Shown here one piece after another: positions 49,190 through 64,000 of a stretch of 64,000 bases of DNA. Position numbers and translations under genes: made by a program. Source of the stretch: Mangifera indica (lineage: Eukaryota; Streptophyta; Magnoliopsida; Sapindales; Anacardiaceae); NCBI RefSeq assembly GCF_011075055.1, contig NW_025401156.1:62001-126000 (forward strand), read 5' to 3'. The notes beneath the pieces are model-generated. The model was not told the origin of the DNA, made no database searches, and saw nothing but the letters and a program-made list of their open reading frames with translations. Each line of letters opens with the position of its first letter. Position 1 is the stretch's first letter.

Positions 49190-50530
49190 AAAAACAATAC
49201 TATGCGAATTTATTTCATCACATGATTAAGTATTATTTTATTTTTAATTCAGAATTATCTAATCATATGAAGACATATGTACATAGTTTTACTAAAAGTT
49301 TAATCCTGTGTATTTACACTTTAAATATACAAATATATATACATTTATGTGTGTTATCGTATGATTGAGTATTATTTTTTTCTTAATTGAAAATCACTTA
49401 ATCATATGATGACATGCATTAAGTATGTACTTATTCGTATACTTAAAATAGGTATATATAGTTTTATTTTATAAAAAATTATACATCTTTTACAATAAAA
49501 TCATGTGTATATATTTTAAATACACAAAATTTATACATAAATAATATATCATCACGTGAATGAATTATTTTAAGTTAAGCATAAAATAACATTCAATTAT
49601 ATAATAATATAATATATATATACTTGTTTTATATATTTAAATTCTGTTTATATAGTAGTGGTCTTTTTCTTAATTTATTGAATATAAATAATATATATAT
49701 ATTTTTTGCGATAAGATAGATTTTTTCTTTCACCGAATTTGTTAATATGATATATAGTGAGTTTTGATAAACGATTAATTATAAAAATAATAATTAAATA
49801 TATCTTTTATTCAAAAAATATCTAGAAGTGCAAGTAAACCTTATATTCAAAGACAACGAGAAGAATTTTATAAAATAATATATCTCTTCAATATTTATGC
49901 GATTCATTTTCTATTTTTTCTGTGTATACAAGAGAAAACTATAATTTTTACGAAATTAAGACTATATCGTTAAAGTAGTGTTATGCACACAATTTTATAT
50001 ATAAATAATGATATATCATTATGTAATTAGATAGTTTAAAATTAGAGATAAAATAATACTTAATCATATAGTGATATATTATTATTTGTATATATAATTT
50101 TATTGATGTTGTTAATATAAATATTTAATTTTATTTCAATTAAAATAAAAAATAAATCTTTAAAATTATATTTGAATCAAGAATAACCAAATATATCATT
50201 AGAATATAACTTTCACTCTTCATCTTACAAATATTAAGGACCAATACTAAGGAAAAGATAAAAAATAAAATAACTTTTAATCACATAATGACACATCATC
50301 TATATATATAAATAATAAGACTATGTATACATACTTTTAATACATAATTTGAATATAATAATGTGTCATTATGTGATTAGATAATTTTAAATTAAAGATA
50401 AAGTAATACCTAATTATATAATGATATATCATCTATATATATAAATTATATATTAAAAGTATGTATATATAATATTACTTATATTTAAATTATATATAAA
50501 AAATATATACATATAATATTATTCTTTATT
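49190..50530. mobile_element. cluster of at least five small palindromic MITEs
   Basis: Successive copies at about 49190-49295, 49298-49470, 49494-49660, 49973-50112 and 50323-50480, plus a partial one at 50270-50330. Each has the AATTAAAGATAAAATAA-type core between ATCACATGATGAC-like arms. Together they fill most of the space between the two duplicated segments. Individual ends are approximate. Confidence 0.6.
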
Positions 50531-50567
50531 AGATATGACTCTAATTTGTATTTATCGATACTCTCTG

Positions 50568-51730
50568 GTGAAACAACTCTTTAATTTTATGCATGCGTCC
50601 CTTTATATCAAATCAAATCTTCTAGTTGTAAAAGAACAAGATTATGCTTTAATTTGGTTAGGCATGGCATCATCATCCAAAGATTTTTTGGTTGACAATC
50701 TTCATCTGTCTAAATTTACTCAATAATTATTAAATCCAAATGTGAATTTATCAACTAATCTTGGATTTACCTATTTTCCAAAACCAATAACTCGCCCCAC
50801 ATGTCATTTCATATAACGTTACAATTGTCAATGAGTAAATAATCCAACACTTCATTGTATCTCAAGGTGTCTATTTATTCAACATAGCACCATTTTTCTC
50901 AGAGTAATTCTCTGTGTGGGAAGAGATTCTTGTCGTGGTAAGAGAAGAAAAAATAAAAAATCCTAAGCAAGGGGGAAAAATCAATTTTTAAAATTAAAAA
51001 AAAACTTAATTTGGAATATAATTGTTAGTTTTTAAAATCAGAAAGGGAAAAATGAGATGAAATTATATATTTTTTAATAATATTATTAAAGTAATAGAAG
51101 TTTAATAGTAGATAAATATTTGAATTTTTAAATTTTTACGGGTGAAAATTTTAAAATATGCTAAACCTTATATAGAAATAAGTCTTTTAGACAGAAAAAC
51201 CCAAAACCCAAAATCCAAAGCTTGATACCGAAAAGGAAAAAACCATCCACTTATTTTCGATCATTTTATTGTATAAACATTATAGTTTTTATATGGGACT
51301 ACAACCAATTTAATTAGTGAAAGATAGTAAGGTAGTGGTCCTCAAGACAAGACACCATGAAAGCCTAAATGAACACAACTGTGGCATGAAATTTGAATTC
51401 ATATTTTGATTTGCAGTCAAGATTTAGTGTCTAATCAAAGGTAGAATTGAATTCAATTTGTTGTACAACACTTAAAACAAAAACTTTATCTCCAACATAT
51501 CTCATCCTAAATTTTAAAATGCATCAATATATCTAAATCATTTAGTGATGTCGGTTGAATAATAACAAAATATGTCTAAATCAATTAGCTTAACATCATA
51601 AGCAGTTTCTTTATGAAGAGATATCAAATTTTGCCCCCCTTACTCTTTTTTTCATTTTTTTTTATTTTTAGTAAGTTGCTCCCTTACTTTCAATGTTCTC
51701 TTTTCATATATGAATATCTATGAGATGATA
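50568..51730 (+). repeat. tandem duplication, second copy
   Basis: Second copy of the segment at 48031, about 2.5 kb downstream. It carries MULE-like copy 9 where the first copy has a small palindromic MITE and an ATATGATAC repeat. No gene was recognised in either copy; the 63-codon frame at 50535-50726 is not conserved as a frame in the first. Confidence 0.75.
50940..51195. mobile_element. MULE-like foldback MITE, copy 9 (right half only)
   Basis: Family sequence from the AGAAAAAATAAAAAATCCTAAG block to AAACCTTATATAGAAATAAG and TCTTTTAGAC. No left arm was found, so it is truncated or too diverged. It sits within the second copy of the tandem duplication. Confidence 0.55.
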
Positions 51731-51759
51731 TTTTATGCAATATAAATTATACAAGTTGA

Positions 51760-52103
51760 AGTCGGCCTGGAAGAGAGACGAGAGAGCGCTGGAAGGAGAT
51801 AGAAAGGGCTAGAGACGGTGAAGTTTGCCAAAAAATGGTGATGGAAAAAATCAAACCTAAAGAGGGGGCGGGGGGGATCACTTTTTAAAACTATAATAGG
51901 AGAAAATTGTTAGTTTTTTAAACTAAGAAAATGTGGAATGAGATAAAATTTTAGTTTTTTTAAAAATATTTTTTGTTAAATGATGATTTTACTCTTGTCT
52001 CAAATAAAAAATTTTAACAGAACAGTTGGTATTTAAGTTTTTGAAATTTTACGGATGAAAATACGATTTGACCAAACCTTAGGTGGGAACAAGTCTTTTG
52101 GCC
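51760..52103. mobile_element. MULE-like foldback MITE, copy 10 (right half only)
   Basis: Ends AAACCTTAGGTGGGAACAAG and TCTTTTGGCC, an almost consensus right end, preceded by the usual GAGAAAATTGTTAG and AGATAAAATTTTAG blocks. The left arm was not found upstream. Confidence 0.6.
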
Positions 52104-52151
52104 TTTCTTAATTAATATTTAAGGACAATTGATGGTAGATTATTTATACCA

Positions 52152-52152
52152 C

Positions 52153-52218
<66 letters not shown>

Positions 52219-52219
52219 T
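52152..52219 (+). repeat. (AAT)n microsatellite
   Basis: About 22 uninterrupted AAT/ATA units. Confidence 0.92.
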
Positions 52220-52769
52220 CATATAAAATGCTCTCATATAAATTTATCAAGGCCATTGAATCTCGATTGAAAGTAATATTTTAGTCTAACATATGTAATC
52301 CAACGGTAAATATGTAAGATTTTGACAAAATTTATATTAAGATGTCTTAGTAGAAAATAACTATATATAAAATAAATTATACACATGAACTCAAATATTT
52401 TATTATAATTTTAAATAATGTCCAACGATGAATAATGGCACAATTGCCTGCAATTTTATGTGTATTCATTATATTTTAATATTTAAGGTTTTTATTAACA
52501 AGGAAATCCATCTGAATCAGACTGTCACATTAAACTAAAACTAATCATACTAAATAAAATAAATTATGAATTTAATAATTGATTTTATAAGCACTAAATC
52601 AAATAAATTAAGAATTTAATCTTATAGTCAAATAAATAGTTTTTATTCATCCTATATCTTGTAGAATGATTAAATATACATTGTCTTATGTTATTATTAA
52701 AAATAAAAATAAAAAATCTTTTCACTCTCCCTTAATAATTTGTAATAAAAATTTTCACCAAAAGAGGTG

Positions 52770-53232
52770 TATGGTTTAAGGTAAGATTACTCTATTAATT
52801 AATATTTTATTACTAATATTATTTTATTTGATTTATTAATAATAAAATATTTTAATAATTTATTATTATCAATAATAATATGATAGGTTATATAAAAAGT
52901 AATCTAATTATCACATTCATCTTAAACATTAAAAAATTTTCAAGATAATGTTAATTTTGTTATAATTTTATCTTTATTTATTAATTTTTTAGGACCAATT
53001 ACTCTCATTTTCAATTAATATAATGAGTAATATGAAAATTATTTTAAAATAATTATGCCTAAGGTCGTTTTAGTAAAATAATATCTTATTATTTTTTTAT
53101 TATCTTCCACTAAACATAATAATTATTTATAATTACCAATTTTAAAAACTTTTGTCAAAATTGTAATAACTTATATTTTATAGTCTTTAAGTTAATATAT
53201 ATTTGTGATACTCTATCATTTTTAATAATAAA
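52770..53232. mobile_element. GTTTGGTTTA-ended AT-rich MITE
   Basis: Starts GAGGTGTATGGTTTAAGGTA and runs to AATAATAAAACATG, where MULE-like copy 11 adjoins. Interior blocks such as ATATGATAGGTTATATAAAA match the 13315 copy. Confidence 0.55.
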
Positions 53233-53236
53233 ACAT

Positions 53237-53957
53237 GACCAAAGGACTTATTCCCACCTAAAGTTGATTGTATTCCTAAACTGATATCCGTTAACTATTG
53301 AAAATTTAAATATCCATCAATGAGTGGTTAAAATTAACATAACTAGTTAAGTTTCAAGGATAAAATTGTTATTTAACTAGTAATATATTAAAAATAATAA
53401 AACATTATTCATTTCCTCCCTAGATTTAGAAAACTAATAATTTCTTTCAAAGATAAAACTTTGAAATGTTACATTTTTCCTTTAGGGTTTTCTTTTTCTT
53501 TCTCTTGCTTTTTCGACGTCGTCACCGACTTATCTCTCACTCTCTCTCCATTTTCCAACGTCGACAATCGAATGAAGAACGCCTTCATCATTGAACAAAG
53601 ACGAATTGTCTTTGTCTTTGGAGGAAGATGATTTGTCTTCCTCTAATGATAAGGACGTTCTTTACTTGGTTACCGACATCAGAAAAAGGGGAGAGAGAGA
53701 GAGAGAGAGAGAAACTGACTGAAGACGATGTTAGAAAAGCTAGGAAGACAAATAAAGGAACCCTAGAGGAGAATATAATATTTTAAAGTTTAATCTTATG
53801 AGAAATTATTAATTTTTTAAACTTAAAGGGATATAGATAATGTTAACTAATTATGTTAATTTTAATAGTTTAAAAATAAATATTTAAATATTTAATAATT
53901 AATAAATACTAATTTAAAAATACAAAAAAACTTTGGTTGGAAATAAATTTGTAAAAT
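53237..53957. mobile_element. MULE-like foldback MITE, copy 11
   Basis: Starts GACCAAAGGACTTATTCCC and ends near AACTTTGGTTGGAAATAAA, where the last bases are worn. A GA-rich centre (53691-53713) and the usual arms are present. The right boundary is approximate. Confidence 0.68.
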
Positions 53958-54178
53958 ATTATTTAAACTAAATATAACCTGCTAAATTTTTGGATATTGT
54001 TATTTGTCATCATCACTTAGAACTCACCACACAACCGCATTTAACAAGTGTTCAAGTTGTTCAGGATCTCCCGCTAAAAAACAATTTTGATGGGACTTAA
54101 TATATGTTGCAACAAAATAATCATATCTTTTTGAAGACAAAAGAATCTAAAGGCAAAGACTTACATGTCGAAGTTTAT

Positions 54179-54360
54179 CTTGGAGTGGGACCACTGCATG
54201 TGAATGGCACGCTCTACGACATTTTATAAACGTGAGTGGTAAATTGGGAAAAAGGCAAAAGAGAGGAAACACTGGCACACTTGGAGTAGGACCACGACAT
54301 ATTATAAACGTGAGTGGCAGATTGGGAAAAAGGCAAAAGAGAGGAAACACTAGCACACTT
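54179..54360 (+). repeat. tandem repeat of about 78 bp, two copies
   Basis: ATAAACGTGAGTGG followed by AATTGGGAAAAAGGCAAAAG and GAGGAAACACT occurs at 54226 and again at 54304; CTTGGAGTGGGACCAC precedes each. Unit function unknown. Confidence 0.85.
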
Positions 54361-55873
54361 GACCTCAATTCATAATCATCATCCTTTCATACTTCTTGAT
54401 TATATTTATGCCAAGATCTTTTCTATAATAGGATTAGGCCCGACTTGTAACCTAACTTGAGTTGGGTTTGTGACCCAGATGGGCATGAAAATGGTAGAAG
54501 TATAAAATACTTTAGGAAGAAAGTTGAGATCGAATTGTATTCTTCTTATAATTAATAAAATTCAAAACTATTTAGAGCAATCGTTATAGATTTAGTTATT
54601 ATACATTAGAGTTTACTATCATTCAGAGTTGAGTGGGGTTTTATCATTATTTAAAAAAAAACCCTTAAATGAATTCATATAATATTACTCATAACTTTAA
54701 ATATTATACAGATATAATTAACAAAAAAATAGGATTTATTGAAATTATCAAGTGTAAAGGGGGCTCGTAATCGCATATGTATAAACAAAGGATATTTTAA
54801 TCCTTTTTTTCTTATTAAATTTATGTTGTAAATGATATAAGAGGGAAAAGTATAATATAAGAAAGTTATGTGCAAAAGAAAATGGATGAAAGTGTTAAAT
54901 TAGTAAGTTCAAAGGGAAGCGCATAATTAATGTTATGAAAAGATTAAAATATAATAAAAATAATAGGAATTAGAAGGACTCGTGTGCAAAATCTGAAAAG
55001 ATATTTTAAAGTCTCTTAATCACAACGAAGTCAAAGTGCAACAGTTTGATTTAAACCTCAAGGTATGTTGATATAACCTTAATTTCTTGAAACAAAATCA
55101 ATGTAAAAACCCTAGTTTGTGATTTTAGGGGTTTTATGTGATTGAAGAAAGTTGAGTAAATTGAAGGGAAATTTTAATGGATTAGATATATTAAGGAGTA
55201 TTTTTCTCCCTCTTGACGTTAAATTTTTTATCAATGGTATGTAATTGATAAAATCCCCAATTGGCATGTGTTAGTGTTGTAAATTTGTAATTTTCAACTT
55301 ATCTTTGGATTTCGTACGCTATCTCCTAAGCTTTAGGAGGACAAAAATAAGATAATAGGGCATAGATAAAAGCAGGTTGATGATATTGGAACTGGAGATT
55401 TAAGACAAGTTAAGAAAGTAATGTAAGAGATATCATGCTAAGTTTCACATGTGTTATGTCTTGTGTTATATATAGTGTGATTTGTCCATGCATAACAAGA
55501 TTTTATGTAAGGGCATACTAGCGATAAAGGAAAAAAGTGACATATGTTAAGTTACATAAATGCGTTTTAACATGTCACAACATGTGAATAAATTTTATGC
55601 ATGTTTTCAATATTATATAGCATATGCGTGTTGAGGGGACTAAAACCCCAAATGTTATGCACACACCAATAGGGGGCAAGGGGTTTCAAAAAGTGGTTTT
55701 GTGGAAGGCAAGTTTGCATAGTTGTATGCATGTAGGATAAGATTGACAATTTAATATTTTCACTCAAGATGGCTTGACGAACCAATTTTGTGTATCACTT
55801 TAGCCCAATTGACAATTAAAAAAAAAGGTCAAAGTTTCAAGTTCAATGATTCAAGTTCAAAGGTTAAAGTTAA
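54361..55873. other. intergenic, no gene seen
   Basis: Low-copy AT-rich DNA with scattered short frames on both strands and nothing recognisable. Confidence 0.5.
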
Positions 55874-56054
55874 GAACAATGCTATGTGTGTTTATTTTTG
55901 ATACACAATTCATGTACACAGTAATGTGTCATCATGTAATTAGGTGATTTTAAAACATGTGTTATCATATGATAAAGAAACATCTAATCACATGATAACA
56001 CATCATCTATATATATAAATTATGTATTAAAAATGGGTATACATAATTTTATTA
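55874..56054. mobile_element. small palindromic MITE, long subfamily
   Basis: AACAATGCTATGTGTGTTTA and AATGGGTATACATAATTTTA are the inverted ends. The interior closely follows the copy at 21128 in the same orientation. Confidence 0.7.
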
Positions 56055-56459
56055 TAAAGTTAAAGTTAAAAAAAAAAGTTTTTTTTTTACAATCCTAAGT
56101 TAATTTTAAATTTTACTTAGGATTGTAACATTTTTTAAATTAAAATTGATTATTAGTTGATGGAAAAATGTTTGCCGTCACTTGATGTTGTGTTTTGTGG
56201 AATGAAACCTTAATTTTGGTTGGAAGATCATTAATATTTTATTTGATAGGTGTGAAATAGATCGCACCTACTAAGTCGATTACCCGTACCTGTACTATTC
56301 ATCAAAACATGTGGTAGATTGGTACGTCGTATGCATGCTAGAGGCAAACTGAAATTTGTAAGTGCACATTAACATTTTAGTAATGAAAGGGGTTTCACAT
56401 GCTATGAATTATGAGAAAAGGGTTATGATGTTCCACCAAGCGCACAACTTTGGGGTGTG

Positions 56460-56823
56460 GATATTAATTAAAATCGACAAATTTTTTTTCCTGTAAATCT
56501 TTTTAAGCAAACGTACAGCGGTTTTACTTTTATAAACAAATTTACTTTTAATTCTAAAAATACCCTCTCTGTTTATTATGTCACTTTCAGTAACTTATGT
56601 GTACGTACGGTGAGTATAGGGCGTGTAGAGTGAGTACAGGATGCGTGCAAAGTGTATAGGGTGAGTATAGGGTGCGTGTAGGGTGAATACAGTGTGTGTA
56701 AAAAATATATATATATATTATATAAATAAAATAAAATAAAATAATATTTAAAAAATAGAATAATATAATATAAATTTAAAAATTATTATTTTTATATATT
56801 ATATTAAATATATTAATATTTAA

Positions 56824-56893
<70 letters not shown>

Positions 56894-57656
56894 CAGAGTG
56901 CGATGAGGGTGCGTACACACCCTCTTCACACCCTTTATATTTTTTACGTACCCTGCATTCCGCACCCTTTACGCACCTCGTACCCTGCACACACCGATGT
57001 GCCCTGTACGCACTTACACACCTTATGTGTACGTAAGGTAAGTATAGGGCGTGTAGAGTGAGTACATGATGCGTAAAAAGTGTGTAGGGTGAGTACAAGG
57101 TGCGTATAGGGTGAATACAGTGTGTGTAATATATATATATATATATAAAACAGAGTGCGTACACACCCTCTTCACACCCTTTATATTTTTTATGTACCCT
57201 ACACTCCGCACCTTTTACGCACCTCGTATCCTGCACACACCCATATACCTTGTACACACCTATGCACCCTGTAAGTACCCACGCAACCTGTATGCACTCC
57301 ATACACACCTTGCACGCACCTACACACCCCGTATGTACCCTGTGCGCACCTACGCACCCTGCAAGCACCCACGCATCCTGTACTCACTTTATGCACAATG
57401 CACGCACCCTGTACTCACCCTGTATGCACCCATGCACCCTGTACGCACCTACGCACCTTGTATGTACCCTATACTCACCCATACACTGTGATACACATAC
57501 GTAAGTTGTTGAAAGTCACGTAATAAATCGGGAAGGGTATTTTTAAAATTAAAAGTAAATTTGTTTATAAAAATAAAATCATTGTACATTTGTCTAAAAA
57601 AGTTTACACAAAAAAAATTTTACACAAAAAAAATTTTATCGATTTTAATTAATATC
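56460..57656. mobile_element. 1.2-kb inverted-repeat element packed with CA-rich minisatellite
   Basis: GATATTAATTAAAATCGAC at 56460 is mirrored by CGATTTTAATTAATATC ending at 57656. The inverted ends are about 145 bp and share TATAAACAAATTTACTTTTA. Inside are a TG-rich block, a (TA)n tract, a CA-rich block, a second TG-(TA)n-CA series, and a long array of degenerate 11-12-bp CACCCTGTACG-type units. Frames open in the array are by-products of the repeat. No transposase and no clear target duplication were seen. Confidence 0.75.
56824..56892 (+). repeat. (TA)n microsatellite inside the inverted-repeat element
   Basis: About 34 TA units between the TG-rich and CA-rich blocks of the element. 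Confidence 0.9.
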
Positions 57657-59319
57657 TTGTGATTAAAAGCCAGATGACATAATGACACAATAGGCAAAGC
57701 TTAAGGAAAGCTTAGCGAGAGTAAGATGAGTTTAGAACATAATAATCGCGTCACCCTAAATTGCAATATAATATCTGTCGTTTGTCAAAATACATGGACA
57801 TAAAGTGATATTTGGTTTAATGATAATTAAAATATCCAATAAAACCCTATGTTATCATAAATTTTTAAATCACCTTAAAGGTTTTAAAATATTATAGTTT
57901 AACCCTTAAAATGTAGTTGCACCTACCATGCCTACCCCCTAGAGCATGTCAACTCTGTCGAGATTACTCATACCAACAGCTCTTTTGTTTTTTTCAGGTT
58001 TACATAAATTTTAACTTAGAATCACGTTCATCCTTCATACAAATGAAGAAATGAAATAAATAAAAAGTTAAATATCATACTCACTAAGATTCACAAAAAT
58101 ATAGAATTGGTTAAAAAAAACAAGGTAAATATAATTACTCCTACCTTTAAAATAATAACCGCATTTACTCTTATCTCACTCGTACCCCAAATTTCTTCAC
58201 ATTCTATACAAATTCTAACTTAAAATCAAATACACGAGATTAAGAATTGTACTTATAAATCATGTTCACAATTACAATCTATAATTAACACAAGGAAAAG
58301 TTAAGAGGTATCACTTTTACCCTCTTTCCTAGACACGTCAAGATGTTAGGGCAGCCTGTAGAAAAAACACAGCTTACAAATATCAGGGATTTGTAGGTAA
58401 GGTTTACTGGTCAACCTATAAAAAGAAAATTTTAAATTAACAAAATATTAAAAATTATATAATATAACAAGCAAACCGACAAAACATGTGGACCAACCCA
58501 TTAAAGGACTATGAAGATATGACTAAGGAGGCATAGGGTTGTACCTCGGGCCTTGGTCCTTCATAGCCCATGAGCCTGATAGACCATGCCAAATACAGCC
58601 CATGAACATGTCTACTTGCTCTGACCCATTGATTTCTTCAAATTTCAAATAAATTAGACACAAAACTCAATAAACTTGACTTGGTGTTATACTCTTAACT
58701 AAAATTGACAATAGTGATGAAAAATTGATGAAAGAATGAGATTAAAATTAAAATTATTCATACTAGGGATAAATCACGCCTATCTCAAAAAATATTTTAT
58801 ATTTTAGACTTAATTCTTGAAAATATAAAAAAACAACGTAATCAAATTCTTATTTATTTGCATTAAGATGAATTTCATTGAATTTTTTTATTTTTTTTAA
58901 TTAGATTTTAGTTGAAATTGCTGATGAAGATGAAAAGATGCAATTATGGTTTATGTAAGGTTAAAAATTCTTATTATTTTGTTTTATTTATTATATATGT
59001 ATAATTTTTAGAGTATTAATTAACATAGTATAAATACCCTTAAAAACTATTTTAATTAATTTTTATTTCCTTTTTCCATTCTCTCCTCTTTCTAAAGATT
59101 AGGGAGGGGCTCAAATTACATCGTATTGGATCCAGCCAGAAGACAAAGATGCAGGTTCAATTTACAGGCCCAAATAACTGAGCCGTAGGCCGAGAAAGCA
59201 AAAAATCGAAACGACAGAGTATAGGATCTAGAAAGCATTTCAATGAATTTTCTATTGAATTGAATCAAGATTTATTAGGAAATTCCATTATAAATAAATA
59301 TTTGAATTATGGTAGTTGA
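57657..59319. other. intergenic, no gene seen
   Basis: Low-copy DNA. 58320-58650 is less AT-rich and carries CCTCGGGCCTTGGTCCTTCA and related C/T stretches, but no open frame, tRNA or known repeat was recognised. Confidence 0.5.
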
Positions 59320-59650
59320 ATCATTTATAGTATTATATATTAAAAAATTAATTTTTTATATTATAAATTGAATATTGATGATATCATATAATATAACTTT
59401 AAAAAATAAAATAATATAAAAGTCTAATTAACACATCATTATTTAAAAAAAATACTATAAATATATTTAAAAATTTTAAAAAATTTTAAATATATTATTT
59501 TTTAAAAAATATATCAATTTATATTAATAATATATATTAAATTATAAAGTATATATCCTATTAATTCAATAAATTTTATAATATATGTTATTTTATATTT
59601 GTGTTATATCCTACAATAAGATGTAAAGTATGGTATGATGCATCCAATTA
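59320..59650. repeat. ATATGATAC-rich dispersed repeat, copy 5 (inverted)
   Basis: Reads as the reverse complement of the copy at 48398 and ends with AAGTATGGTATGATGC, about 270 bases before the aminolevulinate dehydratase start codon. Confidence 0.45.
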
Positions 59651-59809
59651 GTTGAACCAACTTACTCTGCCACGCTTGAACAAAACGACAATTCAATCCA
59701 AGCAGCGCTTATTCGTGAGATAAAGGTAATCGGTAAATATCGGGTAGTGTGTGTGCAGCTCGCTTCTTATTGGCCGCCTTAGAAATCTCCATCAGATAAG
59801 CTTTGAAAG

Positions 59810-59888
59810 GTAAGATTTGCTGTCTGATTTTCCTTCATTTTCTCGTCAACCAGTCAGAATATCTGCATCATTTTGTTTTCTTATTTAG
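59810..59888 (+). other. candidate 5'-UTR intron of the aminolevulinate dehydratase gene
   Basis: A strong donor (AAAG|GTAAGAT at 59810) and a pyrimidine-rich tract ending TTATTTAG at 59888 would define a 79-base leader intron 30 bases before the ATG. Leader introns are common in plant housekeeping genes. No transcript supports this. Confidence 0.5.
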
Positions 59889-59918
59889 TTTTACACCTGT
59901 TGTTACCGAAGTGAATTC

Positions 59919-63980
<4,062 letters not shown>

Positions 63981-64000
63981 GAATGGTCTGATCAACATGG

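Noticed and set aside
56820..57368. 182-codon open frame on the minus strand (also 57111-57491 on the plus strand)
   Set aside because: Both translate the CA/TG minisatellite and TA repeats (long Tyr-Ile and Cys-Val runs). No start context, domain or splice partner.

Overview
This window is nuclear DNA from a flowering plant, most likely a eudicot. The evidence is spliced genes with GT-AG introns, AT-rich intergenic DNA crowded with short non-autonomous transposons, and plant-specific families: chloroplast ascorbate peroxidase, a DUF630/DUF632 protein, a type-A cytokinin response regulator and a plastid porphobilinogen synthase. I cannot name the species from sequence alone.

Five protein-coding genes are supported, and all five have both start and stop codons inside the window. 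(1) 6748-10419 (+) encodes a stromal-type chloroplast L-ascorbate peroxidase in 11 coding exons. Just downstream lies the frameshifted remnant of the alternative tail that would anchor the enzyme to thylakoids. (2) 27165-32840 (+) encodes a 943-residue DUF630/DUF632 protein related to NRG2, in 4 exons. (3) 37422-41605 (+) encodes a classical ER protein disulfide isomerase in 10 exons, with a variant first active site (Cys-Val-His-Cys) and an ER-stress element in its promoter. (4) 42621-44798 (-) encodes a type-A response regulator of the ARR8/ARR9 kind in 5 exons; its 3' end faces that of the PDI gene about 1 kb away. (5) 59919-63980 (+) encodes chloroplast 5-aminolevulinate dehydratase in 12 exons, ending 20 bases before the window edge. 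The genes are independent transcription units with no operon-like logic. Two are plastid enzymes, one is an ER foldase, one is a cytokinin signalling protein and one is a probable membrane or nuclear regulator.

The rest is intergenic. 1-6747 and 10900-27164 are mosaics of small elements. 32841-37421 holds a 3' UTR, two foldback elements and the PDI promoter. 44799-59918 is a 15-kb gene-free stretch with an old tandem duplication, a cluster of small palindromic MITEs, tandem repeats and a 1.2-kb inverted-repeat element full of CA-rich minisatellite. At least five repeat families recur. The clearest is a family of about twelve 0.6-1.0-kb foldback elements whose ends read GGCCAAAAGACTTATTCCC. 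Five copies are flanked by perfect or near-perfect 9-bp target-site duplications, which points to a Mutator-like (MULE) origin.

No tRNA, rRNA, CRISPR array, organelle insertion or intact autonomous transposon was seen. I found no convincing new multi-gene system. The most unusual observations are the decayed thylakoid-APX tail, the CVHC active site of PDI, the MULE-like MITE family and the minisatellite-filled inverted-repeat element. All exon boundaries were read by eye from reading frame, splice sites and family similarity, and have no transcript support.
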